DNA of 64,000 nucleotides, taken from CAWFGW01 sp963849955 (GTDB taxonomy: Bacteria > Bacteroidota > Bacteroidia > Cytophagales > JAAEPT01). The notes beneath the pieces were generated by a model. It was not told the origin of the DNA. It saw nothing but the letters and a program-made list of their open reading frames with translations, and searched no databases. Numbering within the stretch: the first letter of the stretch is position 1; every line of letters begins with the position of its first letter. Location of the stretch: assembly GCA_963849955.1 (NCBI GenBank), contig CAWKJU010000027.1, forward strand, positions 310,001 to 374,000, written 5' to 3'. Shown piece by piece: positions 1 through 8,563 of the stretch. The position numbers and the translations under genes were made by a program.

Positions 1-902
1 CGTCTGTCTCATTAATCTACTCCTTTTTTAAAAACAGATTTAAATACAACGAAGATTCCTCTGATTTCAAAAAACAAGATTTAAAATTAAGAGCTTCTTA
101 TAACAAAACGCTTGCTCGACCAAGCTTTAGAGAAATTGCTCCTTTTGCTACTCTTGATTATATTCTTGACTGGACATTAATTGGTAATCCAAACTTAGAA
201 AGAACAACCGTAGATAATTATGATCTTCGGTTAGAGTTTTACCCTAATTCAGGCCAAGTAATGAGTGTTGCCGCTTTTTACAAACACTTCCATAGCCCTA
301 TTGCGCTTATCATCAATCCTACGGCAGGTAACACCGAGTTACAATGGAAAAATACCGATCAGGCCAAGCTATATGGTATTGAACTTGAGTTTAAACGAGA
401 TTTAGCTTTCTTAAAAGAAAACTGGACAATGATAGATGTTGGGGTTAATACAGCTATCACTAAATCCATTGACAAAATCAATCCTGATGAATTAGAACAA
501 ATTCGTTTACAAGATCCATACCATAAAGATACGCGTCCTTTCTTTGGTCAATCTCCTTACATCGTCAATGCATTCTTACAATATTCTCATGATAGCTCAA
601 ATTTTTCAGCTAATGTGTCATATAACATATTCGGTGATAGAATAGCGATCATTGTTCCTGGTGGTACACCTAACATCTATGAAAAAAGTAGAGGAGAACT
701 AAACTTAAACCTTTCTAAGAAATTTGGTGAACGATTAAGTGTTACGGTGAGAATAAAAAACATCTTAAATCCTGATTATAAATTCTTGTTCAAGTTTGCT
801 GGAAATGACCCTGCATACGACAAGTTTAATGACCATGAATACGTATTCCAATCCTATAAAAAGGGTAGACAATTTGGGATAACAGCTTCTTACACTTTCT
901 AA
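1..902 (+). CDS. TonB-dependent outer-membrane receptor, C-terminal part (5' end outside window)
   Basis: The reading frame is open from the left edge (first full codon at base 3) to the TAA at 900-902, about 299 residues. The segment LARPSFREIAPF, followed by GNPNLERTTVDNYDLRLEF, is the typical late beta-barrel signature of Bacteroidota TonB-dependent receptors, and the protein ends in an aromatic residue (SYTF), as outer-membrane barrels do. The plug domain and signal peptide must lie upstream, and the substrate cannot be told. The exbB/exbD/tonB operon starts 38 bp downstream on the same strand, which fits energised uptake. An internal ATG at 261 is not the true start, since barrel sequence continues in frame upstream of it. 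Confidence 0.9.
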   Translation, partial: SVSLIYSFFKNRFKYNEDSSDFKKQDLKLRASYNKTLARPSFREIAPFATLDYILDWTLIGNPNLERTTVDNYDLRLEFYPNSGQVMSVAAFYKHFHSPIALIINPTAGNTELQWKNTDQAKLYGIELEFKRDLAFLKENWTMIDVGVNTAITKSIDKINPDELEQIRLQDPYHKDTRPFFGQSPYIVNAFLQYSHDSSNFSANVSYNIFGDRIAIIVPGGTPNIYEKSRGELNLNLSKKFGERLSVTVRIKNILNPDYKFLFKFAGNDPAYDKFNDHEYVFQSYKKGRQFGITASYTF

Positions 903-940
903 AAATCAACAACGAAAAAACGCAATAAATCACATATAAA

Positions 941-1798
941 ATGAAACGTACATTTATCAAATTCTTATCTATTGGACTCTTTGTAGGCTTTACTTCATTT
1001 GCCTCATTTGCACAAGAAGCAACTGCTGAAACAAATGTTACTACTAGCGATTCCGCTATGGCTACCTCTGATTCAGTCATGTCTGAAACCGACACCGCTG
1101 TAGCTGAAGCAACCACTCCTACTCCCGCTGAAGAAGCACCAATTCAAGAAGCCGCAGAACCAACATTCACAGAAGTCATTAAAGGAAAAATCATCGAGGG
1201 TGGTACCGGTTTTATGAGTATTGTGTTGATCTGCTTGATTCTTGGTTTAGCTATCGCGATAGAGCGTGTGATCACCTTAAACTTGGCTAATATGAATTAT
1301 AAAAAACTGTTGGCTGATGTTAAGTACAAACTCATGAACGAAGGTATAGACGCTGCGAAAGATTTGTGTGCTCGCACGAAAGGACCAGTTGCTGCCATCT
1401 TCGCGCAAGGTTTTGTGCGTAGCGATGAAGGTATTGCTGCAGTGGAAAAATCTGTCGAGTCTTACGGCTCTTCTGAAATGAATAAACTGGAAAAAGGAAT
1501 GACATGGGTATCTCTTTTCATCTCATTAGCTCCTATGTTTGGTTTCATGGGTACTGTAATTGGTATGATTGACGCTTTTGACGTGATCGAACAAGCGGAA
1601 GACATTAAAATTGACCAGGTGGCTGGAGGTATTAAAGTCGCCCTACTAACCACTGTAGCAGGTTTAATTGTAGCAGTTATTCTTCAAGTGTTTTACAACT
1701 ACTTGTCTAGCACAATTGACTCTATTGCTGGTAAAATGGAAGATGCTTCGAATGAGTTTATTGACTTGTTAGTGGCAAGTGGGAAAGTGAAAAAATAG
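941..1798 (+). CDS. exbB: ExbB/MotA/TolQ-family proton channel subunit
   Basis: A 285-residue inner-membrane protein that with ExbD forms the proton-driven motor energising TonB. It has an N-terminal signal-like segment (ending about residue 25, SFAQ), then an acidic Ala/Thr/Glu-rich linker to about residue 70. Membrane helices lie near residues 92-112, 190-213 and 230-252. The conserved ExbB core is visible as WVSLFISLAPMFGFMGTVIG followed by VALLTTVAGLIVAV. The signal peptide plus long acidic N-terminus is a common Bacteroidota variant of this family. It begins the exbB-membrane protein-exbD-exbD-anchor protein-tonB series. Confidence 0.93.
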   Translation: MKRTFIKFLSIGLFVGFTSFASFAQEATAETNVTTSDSAMATSDSVMSETDTAVAEATTPTPAEEAPIQEAAEPTFTEVIKGKIIEGGTGFMSIVLICLILGLAIAIERVITLNLANMNYKKLLADVKYKLMNEGIDAAKDLCARTKGPVAAIFAQGFVRSDEGIAAVEKSVESYGSSEMNKLEKGMTWVSLFISLAPMFGFMGTVIGMIDAFDVIEQAEDIKIDQVAGGIKVALLTTVAGLIVAVILQVFYNYLSSTIDSIAGKMEDASNEFIDLLVASGKVKK

Positions 1799-1907
1799 TG
1801 AATAGTGAGTAGTTAAAAGTAAATAGCAAGTCTTAGTACTTAATACTCTGTACTCTAGTCTCTATACTCCAATCTCACTACTCTGTACTCAATACTAAAT
1901 ACTCCAA
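1796..1907. repeat. Degenerate repeat in strict 7-bp phase (16 units)
   Basis: The whole gap between exbB and the next gene, including the exbB stop codon, can be read as 16 consecutive heptamers without a phase slip: TAGTGAA, TAGTGAG, TAGTTAA and so on to ACTCTGT, ACTCAAT, ACTAAAT, ACTCCAA. The left part is rich in (A)GTGAGT-like units and the right part in ACTCNNN units, so the two halves are roughly inverted and could fold into a long imperfect hairpin. No gene or promoter is seen here. Confidence 0.85.
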
Positions 1908-1908
1908 A

Positions 1909-2361
1909 ATGGAACTAATAAAAAAACATTATACAACTGCGTTTTACCTCTTAGGTGGTTTACTTTCTCTTTTGATTGTCATCAACATTGGTAAAATGAC
2001 TGCAGCGCAGGATCCTGCTTTGGAAGCAGCTATAAGTGACAATACCGCTGGTATGGGGGTTAGCTTTGTGATGCCACTCATCTGGATTGCTGGGATCTTA
2101 ACTATAGGATTTTCCATTTACAAAATCGTCCAAAACAAGACCATGCTTATTCGTTTCGGCATTGGAATCGTTTTGCTTGGTGTGTGTTTTCTGATTTCCT
2201 ATGCTTCCTCTTCTGAGGATGTAACCAGCATTTCTGCAAGCATTCCTTTCACTGGTGGTGAATTGAAGTTTGTGGGTGCGATGGTGAAAACATTGTATGC
2301 CTTATTATTTCTAAGTATCGGTGCGCTGATAGTTGGTGAAGTAAAGAAACTAATGAACTAA
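1909..2361 (+). CDS. Small four-helix membrane protein of the exb operon, function unknown
   Basis: This 150-residue protein has four predicted membrane helices (about residues 12-28, 52-74, 80-98 and 124-142) joined by short loops. I recognise no named domain. A hydrophobic protein at this position, between exbB and exbD, is common in Bacteroidota Exb operons, so a role in assembly or gating of the ExbBD complex is a reasonable inference, not shown by sequence. The next gene starts 7 bp after its stop, consistent with co-transcription. Confidence 0.75.
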   Translation: MELIKKHYTTAFYLLGGLLSLLIVINIGKMTAAQDPALEAAISDNTAGMGVSFVMPLIWIAGILTIGFSIYKIVQNKTMLIRFGIGIVLLGVCFLISYASSSEDVTSISASIPFTGGELKFVGAMVKTLYALLFLSIGALIVGEVKKLMN

Positions 2362-2368
2362 AATAGCT

Positions 2369-2923
2369 ATGGTTAGAATTAAAAAAAGAGATAAAGTGGA
2401 GGTCAACTCCAGCTCAATGGCTGACATTGCGTTCTTGCTTCTAATTTTCTTTTTGGTGACAACGACTATCGCTAGTGAAAAAGGTTTACGGTTGATCTTG
2501 CCTGAAAAAAAAGAAGCTGAAACGGAAACCGAACAGATGAAGAAACGCAACATCTTTGAGGTCATCATTAACTCCAACAACCAAGTGTTGGTGAAAGGTG
2601 GAATCATCGAAATTCCAAAACTCCGTGAGGAAGCAAAAAAATTCATCGATAACCGAGGAAAACGTGCTGACTTGTCAGAGTCACCACTGGATGCCATTGT
2701 CTCTTACAAATCGGACAGAGGCACTAACTATAAAACCTACATCGCTGTGGTGGATGAGTTGGTCGGTGCTTATTACGAGCTACGAGCAGAATATTTAAAC
2801 ATGACAGTAAAAGAATACTTAGCACTTGACCCGGAAGATGCGGAGCAAAATGCCTTGTTACTGAACGCTAAAGATGAATATCCTTTGACTTTGTCTGAGG
2901 CTGAACCGAATGATTTTAACTAA
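2369..2923 (+). CDS. exbD: ExbD/TolR-family biopolymer transport protein (first copy)
   Basis: A 184-residue protein with a short cytoplasmic N-terminus, one membrane helix (about residues 17-35, MADIAFLLLIFFLVTTTI) carrying the conserved ExbD aspartate in MADIAF, and a periplasmic domain. The aspartate is the proton-relay residue of the family. It is longer than typical ExbD (about 140 residues), with an extra C-terminal acidic segment of roughly 50 residues. It lies directly after the small membrane protein and is followed by a second exbD, the usual paired arrangement in this phylum. Confidence 0.93.
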   Translation: MVRIKKRDKVEVNSSSMADIAFLLLIFFLVTTTIASEKGLRLILPEKKEAETETEQMKKRNIFEVIINSNNQVLVKGGIIEIPKLREEAKKFIDNRGKRADLSESPLDAIVSYKSDRGTNYKTYIAVVDELVGAYYELRAEYLNMTVKEYLALDPEDAEQNALLLNAKDEYPLTLSEAEPNDFN

Positions 2924-2993
2924 TTAGAACCAAGATGCAAGAACCAAGACACAAGAGGTCTTGATTCTTATGTCTTGATTCTTGATTCTAATA
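2924..2993. repeat. Heptamer-phased spacer forming an inverted repeat
   Basis: The gap between the two exbD genes consists of ten heptamers: TTAGAAC, CAAGATG, CAAGAAC, CAAGACA, CAAGAGG, then TCTTGAT, TCTTATG, TCTTGAT, TCTTGAT, TCTAATA. The CAAGNNN half is the reverse complement of the TCTTGNN half apart from changes that keep G-T pairs, so the transcript could form a hairpin of about 20 pairs between the two cistrons. Confidence 0.8.
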
Positions 2994-2995
2994 AA

Positions 2996-3469
2996 ATGGC
3001 AAAATTCAAGAAAAAATCGAACGTAACGCAGGAAATTCCGACCTCTGCCCTACCCGATATCATATTCATTCTGCTGTTCTTTTTCATGGTCACGACCAAG
3101 ATGAGAAAAACAGATCCAAAGGTGGAAATCAAAATTCCTCAAATCACACAATTGCAGGATTTGGACGAAACAAAAGAAGCGTTGGATGTTTACATCGGTT
3201 TCCCGAAGGATGCGGAAACATTTGGAACAGAAGAGGTGATTCAAGTCAACGAAAAATTTATCCAACCAGAGGATATCCATCAAGTGATTGCTCAAACATT
3301 GGCTAAAATGCCAATTCAGCGTCAAAGTAAAAACAACATCGTGGTCAATGTTCGTGTACATGAAGAAGCGAACATGGGTATTGTCATTGACTTCAAACAG
3401 GAGTTAAGAAAATCGAGTGTACGAAATATACACTTCACTTCTACTAAAAAGAAAGACGAGGTTATCTAA
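2996..3469 (+). CDS. exbD: ExbD/TolR-family biopolymer transport protein (second copy)
   Basis: About 157 residues from the ATG at 2996 (MAKFKKKSN). A TTG at 2975 in the same frame is less likely because it would lie inside the spacer repeat. A membrane helix follows the basic N-terminus, with the conserved acidic residue in ALPDIIFILLFFFMVTT. The rest is the periplasmic ExbD domain. The second copy differs clearly from the first, which suggests a heteromeric ExbD pair. Its stop overlaps the start of the next gene by one base (3469), indicating translational coupling. Confidence 0.92.
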   Translation: MAKFKKKSNVTQEIPTSALPDIIFILLFFFMVTTKMRKTDPKVEIKIPQITQLQDLDETKEALDVYIGFPKDAETFGTEEVIQVNEKFIQPEDIHQVIAQTLAKMPIQRQSKNNIVVNVRVHEEANMGIVIDFKQELRKSSVRNIHFTSTKKKDEVI

Positions 3470-4044
3470 TGAAAAACAAAGCTACCATACGCATTGCCGC
3501 TACGGCTATTCTCGGAATCATCAGCATCGTTCTCAGTTTCAAAATATATGGTTCGATCATGGCAAAAGACCATGAAATAGCACAAATAAAAATGGCTGAC
3601 GACTTAGTGATTCAAAAATTAAAGAAAATCCGTGAAGCGCAAAAACTCTATTTTGATGTCAATAAAATGTATGCGAGAGATTGGAGCGACTTGCAGCATT
3701 TCTTAAAAACCGGACAGGTAGCTATTACTCAGGTAAAAGAAAAAATCACGATGGTAAATGGGCAGGAAGAAGTTGAGTTTATCACAGACACACTAAGTAT
3801 ACGTCCAGCCATCGATGTCATGGAAGAAACAGCAGCCTTCAAAGCCACAGATATTGAAACCATCGCTGTCGTACCGCTATCGGATACCCTCTTTGACTTG
3901 TACGCCAATAAACTTCAGGGGTTCTATGTGGTAGAGGTAAGTGATCCTGCCCCTATTAACCCAAGACGACAAGAAAAAGGCGATTTAAAACCACTGCGAA
4001 TAGGTTCGAAAGCAGCAGCTACACTAAAAGGAAACTGGGAATAA
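3469..4044 (+). CDS. Membrane-anchored protein of the exb-tonB operon, function unknown
   Basis: A 191-residue protein with a single N-terminal membrane anchor (about residues 7-27) followed by a coiled-coil-like stretch (residues 30-60) and a soluble, presumably periplasmic, domain. I recognise no family with confidence. Proteins of similar size and anchor position sit between exbD and tonB in other Bacteroidota, so a part in the Ton complex is plausible. The one-base overlap with exbD supports co-expression. Confidence 0.75.
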   Translation: MKNKATIRIAATAILGIISIVLSFKIYGSIMAKDHEIAQIKMADDLVIQKLKKIREAQKLYFDVNKMYARDWSDLQHFLKTGQVAITQVKEKITMVNGQEEVEFITDTLSIRPAIDVMEETAAFKATDIETIAVVPLSDTLFDLYANKLQGFYVVEVSDPAPINPRRQEKGDLKPLRIGSKAAATLKGNWE

Positions 4045-4048
4045 AAAA

Positions 4049-4244
4049 GGAGTATTGAGTACAGAATACAAAGTATCGAGACAAAACGAAAATTGGAAAT
4101 GGGAAAGATAAAACCTAAAATTCAAAACATGAAAAATCTAAAATCTTTGGACACTGCACTCAATACTCTGTACTAATACCTAACCTCAAAAATATAACAT
4201 CTCTGTACTCACTACTCTGTACTCAAATCTCAATACTCAAAAAA
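4049..4244. repeat. Degenerate repeat in strict 7-bp phase (28 units)
   Basis: The spacer between the anchor protein and tonB reads as 28 heptamers without a slip, for example GGAGTAT, TGAGTAC, AGAATAC at the left and CAATACT, CTGTACT, CACTACT, CAAATCT, CAATACT at the right, ending one base before the tonB ATG. The left units (GAGTATTGAGTAC) are complementary to the right units (GTACTC...CAATACTC), so the array is also an imperfect inverted repeat. Confidence 0.87.
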
Positions 4245-4245
4245 C

Positions 4246-5067
4246 ATGTTAATCATACTCGCATTTATCGCCCTACTTGTTTTGCCCGTGCTGGCAGTGG
4301 TGCTTTTCAATAAATATTATTCCGCTTCATCAGTCAGCACTACTGAAACGGCTTCCATGGATGCTGTTGACTTAAAAATGCTGAAGCGTTATACTGATGC
4401 TGACATCTATAGAAACCGTCCTTATGCCTTAGTTGCAGGGTTATTCATCACCATGACCTTTACTTACTTAGCCTTGGAATATAAAGCCTATGACAAAGTG
4501 GTGATAGAGAAAAAAGCAGATGTAAGCATCGTAGAAGACGAAATCGAAGATATTCAAATCACTAACATTGAACCACCGCCCCCACCTCCTGCTAAAAAAT
4601 CAATTGTGTTGGAAGTAGTCGAAGATGATGAATTGATAGAAGAAGTAGATGAGCCAGAAGAGGAAGAAGATTTAGATGATGACTTTTATGACCCTGATAT
4701 GGAGGTAGAGATTCCAAAAGAAGAAGTGGTTAAAGCACCTACAGTATTTCAATCCACAGAAATTCGTGCTGAACCTAAGGAAGGTATGATGGTTTTCAAC
4801 AATAAACTCATGGGAGCTGTTTTCCCTAAATTACAAGCTTTAGGAAGTTACCTTGATGATGTGAACCCAGGTGTGGTTATGTTAAAGTTTATTGTATTGG
4901 AAAATGGTCAACTAGCAAATGTTGAAGTCATGCAAGGAATTGATCCCAAAGTGGATCAAATTGTGAAAGCTGAATTTACCAAAGTTGCCGATTACAACCC
5001 TGGAAAAAACCAAGGACAAGCGGTACGTTCACACATGCAGTACCCGGTGATTATTATGTTTGAATGA
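4246..5067 (+). CDS. tonB: TonB-family energy transducer
   Basis: A 273-residue protein with two hydrophobic segments (residues 1-21 and about 65-84), a proline run (EPPPPPP near residue 106), a very acidic stretch (about residues 120-155) and a C-terminal TonB domain (about residues 190-273, with GVVMLKFIVLENGQLANVEV). It would span the periplasm and pass force from ExbBD to TonB-dependent receptors such as the one at the left edge. The two-helix N-terminus differs from classical single-anchor TonB but is common in this phylum. It is the last gene of the operon. Confidence 0.9.
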   Translation: MLIILAFIALLVLPVLAVVLFNKYYSASSVSTTETASMDAVDLKMLKRYTDADIYRNRPYALVAGLFITMTFTYLALEYKAYDKVVIEKKADVSIVEDEIEDIQITNIEPPPPPPAKKSIVLEVVEDDELIEEVDEPEEEEDLDDDFYDPDMEVEIPKEEVVKAPTVFQSTEIRAEPKEGMMVFNNKLMGAVFPKLQALGSYLDDVNPGVVMLKFIVLENGQLANVEVMQGIDPKVDQIVKAEFTKVADYNPGKNQGQAVRSHMQYPVIIMFE

Positions 5068-5078
5068 TAAAGTAAAAT

Positions 5079-5156
5079 GTCATCCAGAGCGGAGCGAAGG
5101 ATCCGTCAATAAAAACTCTGATATCTAAATAGATTCTTCGCTCCGCTCTGAATGAC
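5079..5156. terminator. Long inverted repeat between convergent genes (bidirectional terminator or REP-like element)
   Basis: Left arm GTCATCCAGAGCGGAGCGAA and right arm TTCGCTCCGCTCTGAATGAC (extended by GGATC/GATTC) pair over about 25 bp with few mismatches around a ~28-bp loop. It sits between convergent tonB and metB-like genes, where it can end transcription from both sides. The arm composition (GC-rich, GTCAT end) also resembles dispersed REP-like elements of this phylum. Confidence 0.7.
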
Positions 5157-5165
5157 AACGGGGTC

Positions 5166-6308
5166 CTAACCAATAGCCTGCTTCAAATCTTCTAATAAAT
5201 CCTCAAGATCTTCTACCCCTACACTTAAACGAATCAAACTATCTTTCATACCTGATTTCATTCTCTCTTCCTTAGGAATACTCGCATGGGTCATGGTGGC
5301 GGGGTGAGCACTAAGTGACTCAACACCACCTAAAGACACCGCTAAAGTAAAAATCTTAAACCGCTTCATTACCTTCACTGCCTCCTCTACGGAATCACCT
5401 TTTAGTTCAAAAGACACCATCCCTCCAAAATTTCTCATTTGTTTAAAGGCAATGGTATGACCGTGGTGGGTCATTAAACCCGGGTAATAAACATGCATCA
5501 CTTTGGGATGATTGTTCAAATACTGCGCTACTGCTTCAGCGTTTTTACAGTGCCGATCCATGCGCAAGTGCAATGTTTTTATTCCCCTGGAAACTAAAAA
5601 GCAATCCATAGGACCAGGTACAGCGCCACACGCATTTTGAATGAAGGCTAACTTTTTGTGTAATTCTAAGTCATTTACTACCAACGCACCCATAATAACA
5701 TCAGAGTGCCCACCTAAATATTTCGTGACGGAATGTACTACAATGTCTGCTCCAAGATCCAACGGATTTTGCAAATAAGGGGTAGCAAAGGTGTTGTCCA
5801 CAGCTAATAACACCTCTTTTCTCTGCTTTACAAAACCAGCAACAGCTTGGATGTCAATAATATTTAACAACGGGTTGGTGGGCGTTTCTAACCAAACCAG
5901 CTTGGTGTTCGCATTGAAATATGCTTCTATGCTTTCAGCATTGGTCAAGTTGACATAGTGAAACTTGATTCCAAACTGTTGAAATACCTGCATGAAAATT
6001 CGGTAGGTTCCACCATACAAGTCATGCGTAGCGATTACTTCATCACCTGGTTTTAAAAGTTTTAGTACAGCATCTATTGCAGCCATTCCGCTCCCAAAAC
6101 AAATTCCATGTTTTCCATTTTCCAATGCAGCTAAATTTTCTTCTAAGGCTGCACGAGTAGGGTTTTCACCTCTGGCATAATGATAACCTTTGTTTTCTGT
6201 TGGGGTGATTTGGACGTACGTACTGGTTTGGTAAATTGGAGGAACAACAGCTCCTGTTGTCTCATCGGGTTGATTACCTGCATGTATGGCTTTAGTGGCG
6301 AATTTCAT
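5166..6308 (-). CDS. metB: Cystathionine gamma-synthase/gamma-lyase family PLP enzyme
   Basis: A 380-residue enzyme of the Cys/Met-metabolism PLP family. Visible landmarks are YARGENPTR (substrate/PLP phosphate region, residues 44-52), FGSGMAAIDA (70-80), DNTFATPYLQNP with the PLP-ring aspartate (about 171), and HSVTKYLGGHSD with the Schiff-base lysine at about residue 196. The C-terminal part has SLGGVESLSAHPATMTH, as in cystathionine gamma-synthase and gamma-lyase. Sequence alone does not separate synthase (MetB, methionine synthesis) from lyase, so the symbol is tentative. The length is typical. It is convergent with tonB and appears monocistronic. Confidence 0.85.
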   Translation of the reverse strand: MKFATKAIHAGNQPDETTGAVVPPIYQTSTYVQITPTENKGYHYARGENPTRAALEENLAALENGKHGICFGSGMAAIDAVLKLLKPGDEVIATHDLYGGTYRIFMQVFQQFGIKFHYVNLTNAESIEAYFNANTKLVWLETPTNPLLNIIDIQAVAGFVKQRKEVLLAVDNTFATPYLQNPLDLGADIVVHSVTKYLGGHSDVIMGALVVNDLELHKKLAFIQNACGAVPGPMDCFLVSRGIKTLHLRMDRHCKNAEAVAQYLNNHPKVMHVYYPGLMTHHGHTIAFKQMRNFGGMVSFELKGDSVEEAVKVMKRFKIFTLAVSLGGVESLSAHPATMTHASIPKEERMKSGMKDSLIRLSVGVEDLEDLLEDLKQAIG

Positions 6309-6311
6309 GGT

Positions 6312-6396
6312 AGAGTATTGAGTATTGAGTAGTTAGTTAGTACAGAGTAATGAGATTGAGTACCGAGGTTTTAGTATTAAGTACAAAGTATTTAGA
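6312..6396. repeat. Heptamer-phased spacer
   Basis: Upstream of the metB-like gene, about 12 heptamers in phase (for example TGAGTAT, TGAGTAG, GTACAGA, GATTGAG, TATTAAG, TATTTAG) begin a few bases before its start codon. The composition matches the left half of the array at 4049-4244. End points are approximate. Confidence 0.7.
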
Positions 6397-6524
6397 TGAT
6401 CATATTGCTGATTTCACATTTATACTTTGTCTTGTTTCTCACTAACCTTACGTTTGATTTAAATTTTAGGTGAACTTATAACCTAAAACTTACGACTTTC
6501 TAACTAAATTTACCAAATCGAACG

Positions 6525-7217
6525 ATGCTCAAAGCTAAAGAAACATTTTATTCTATACTTCCTTTCCTCATTTCTGGATTGTTGCCGTTGACGTTCAGTA
6601 GTTTTTTTATTGGGTGGGTGATTAATCACAAAGAAATTTTTCTTCAGCTCACGTGGTTGGAGGTAATGGTGTATACTGTTGTAGCATCACTGGTGATGGG
6701 ATTAATGCTTTCACCCACAACGTTTGTAGCGTTATTAAGTGGTTTTATTTTGGGATGGAAAGCCATTCCATTTGTAGTGATTTCTTACCTCCTCGCTTCA
6801 GTTATTGGTTTTTTCATCGGAAAATTTTTAGATCATGGAAAAGTAGAACGACTTCTGGCTCTATTTCCGAAGGGTAAAGCGTTTTTCGAAAACATCCAAA
6901 AGTCAGAAAAGCAACTTGTTTTCACCTGCCGACTCTCTCCTGTGCTCCCTTTTGCATTTACCAACGTGCTGCTTGCCGCCATCAAGACACACTTCAGCAC
7001 GTTTATCATTTATGGTACATTGGGTATGCTTCCGAGAACCTTGCTAGCTATCTGGGCTGGAAAACAAGCTTCTTCCATTTATAACCTTCAGACTCGGGAG
7101 TGGACCATTAACTTTGAAACCATTTCCTTACTTATCCTTATCGGTTTATCCATGGTTCTGCTGATGTTTATTTTGAAACGAGCTTACGCCAAAACTAGCA
7201 ATACAACCACCAACTAA
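6525..7217 (+). CDS. TVP38/TMEM64 (DedA-like, VTT domain) membrane protein
   Basis: A 230-residue polytopic membrane protein. It has helices near residues 10-30, 40-62, 64-98 and a C-terminal pair near 150-175 and 195-217. The VTT-type core is recognisable: a re-entrant region around LLSGFILGWKAIPFVVISYLLASVIGFFIGK, then FTCRLSPVLPFAFTN and a GMLPRTLLAIWAG segment. Family members act in membrane lipid or small-molecule transport, and the substrate here is unknown. It stands alone on the + strand and converges with ndh. Confidence 0.8.
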   Translation: MLKAKETFYSILPFLISGLLPLTFSSFFIGWVINHKEIFLQLTWLEVMVYTVVASLVMGLMLSPTTFVALLSGFILGWKAIPFVVISYLLASVIGFFIGKFLDHGKVERLLALFPKGKAFFENIQKSEKQLVFTCRLSPVLPFAFTNVLLAAIKTHFSTFIIYGTLGMLPRTLLAIWAGKQASSIYNLQTREWTINFETISLLILIGLSMVLLMFILKRAYAKTSNTTTN

Positions 7218-7231
7218 CAATTTTTCTAGCT

Positions 7232-8563
7232 TCACTTGTTGTTGTAATAATCATTACGGGATATGTTTTTCGGATTTCTAATCAAAACCCGATTCCCCCG
7301 ATCATAAGTAAGGTATCTCCAGAACCAGTTTAATGAAACCATTAATTTGTTTCGAAATCCCGCTATGGAGAGCAGGTGAACAAACATCCAGACAAACCAG
7401 GCGGCTCGACCTGCAAATTTTATTTTATGTGGTAAATCCACTACTGCTTTATTCCTTCCAATAGTTGCCATTGAACCTTTATCATTATATTCAAATGGAA
7501 CTAAAGGCTTATTATTAATTATATTCAACAAGTTTTTACCTAACAACTTACCCATTTGAATAGCTGTTTGCGCCACCATTGGATGCCCTTTTGGATATTT
7601 CTCCGTTTTCATGAGTGCCACATCGCCAATCGCAAAAACATTGTCCGTGGAGTTAACTTTACTAAACCGGTCAACAATTATTCTCGAATGTTCGATGAGC
7701 TCTGCAGGAATCCCATCAATGATATTACCTTGCACACCAGCCCCCCAAATAAGCGTTTTAGCAGCAAGCGTACTTCCATCTCCTAAAGTAGCGGTTTCCC
7801 CATCATATGATTTTAACGTGGTATTTAAAAGCACTTCAACATTCAAATCACGTAAGTTTTCTAAGGCTTTTTCACCCAATTGGGGAGACAAGCCACCTAA
7901 AACTTTACCCCCTCCTTCCACCAGGACAATACGCATCAAGTTGTAATCTAAATCGGGATAGTCATTCGGTAATATATGTTTTCGTAATTCGGCTAGCGCT
8001 CCTGAAACTTCTATTCCCGTTGCTCCACCTCCAACTACGATAAAGGTCAAACACGCCTTTACTTTTTCTACTGAGTTACTAGTCACAGCCTCCTCGAGAG
8101 CTGTAATGATTTGATTTCGAAGACTAAGTGCGTGATAAAGCTGTTTGAGTGGGAAAGCCTTTTTAAAATTAGCTTCATTACCAAAATAGTTCGTTTTTGA
8201 GCCGTTGGCGATGACTAAATAATCGTATTCAATGCTTCCTAAATTGGTGTTAATCAAATTGGTTTTAAAGTCAATTTTCTCCACGATTGCCAAACGGAAG
8301 AAAAAGTTAGCATTATTGCCATAATGCTTGCGAATAGGCTCAGCAATTGAATCAGGATCTAAACCTAAGGTAGCTACCTGATATAATAAAGGTTGAAAAA
8401 GATGGTGATTATGCCGATCTAACATCACCACCTGTATATTTTTGTTTTTTAATAATACTTTGGTGAGTCGCATACCTGCAAAGCCACCACCAACTATTAC
8501 TACTCTTGTTTTCCCTTCTACCGAAGGAACATGAAACTGTTCATACCCACTTAACATGCTCAA
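7232..8563 (-). CDS. ndh: Type II NADH:quinone dehydrogenase (NDH-2)
   Basis: A 443-residue flavoprotein. It has an FAD-binding GGGFAGMRL motif near the N-terminus (about residues 25-33), an NADH-binding VVGGGATGIEVSGAL motif (about residues 175-190) and the FAIGDVALM motif that closes the FAD site. The C-terminal 60 residues include an aromatic, hydrophobic segment (AAWFVWMFVHLLSIAGF) suited to membrane attachment, as in monotopic NDH-2. It passes electrons from NADH to quinone without proton pumping. The ATG at 8563 was chosen; another lies two codons later. It is monocistronic. Confidence 0.9.
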   Translation of the reverse strand: MSMLSGYEQFHVPSVEGKTRVVIVGGGFAGMRLTKVLLKNKNIQVVMLDRHNHHLFQPLLYQVATLGLDPDSIAEPIRKHYGNNANFFFRLAIVEKIDFKTNLINTNLGSIEYDYLVIANGSKTNYFGNEANFKKAFPLKQLYHALSLRNQIITALEEAVTSNSVEKVKACLTFIVVGGGATGIEVSGALAELRKHILPNDYPDLDYNLMRIVLVEGGGKVLGGLSPQLGEKALENLRDLNVEVLLNTTLKSYDGETATLGDGSTLAAKTLIWGAGVQGNIIDGIPAELIEHSRIIVDRFSKVNSTDNVFAIGDVALMKTEKYPKGHPMVAQTAIQMGKLLGKNLLNIINNKPLVPFEYNDKGSMATIGRNKAVVDLPHKIKFAGRAAWFVWMFVHLLSIAGFRNKLMVSLNWFWRYLTYDRGNRVLIRNPKNISRNDYYNNK

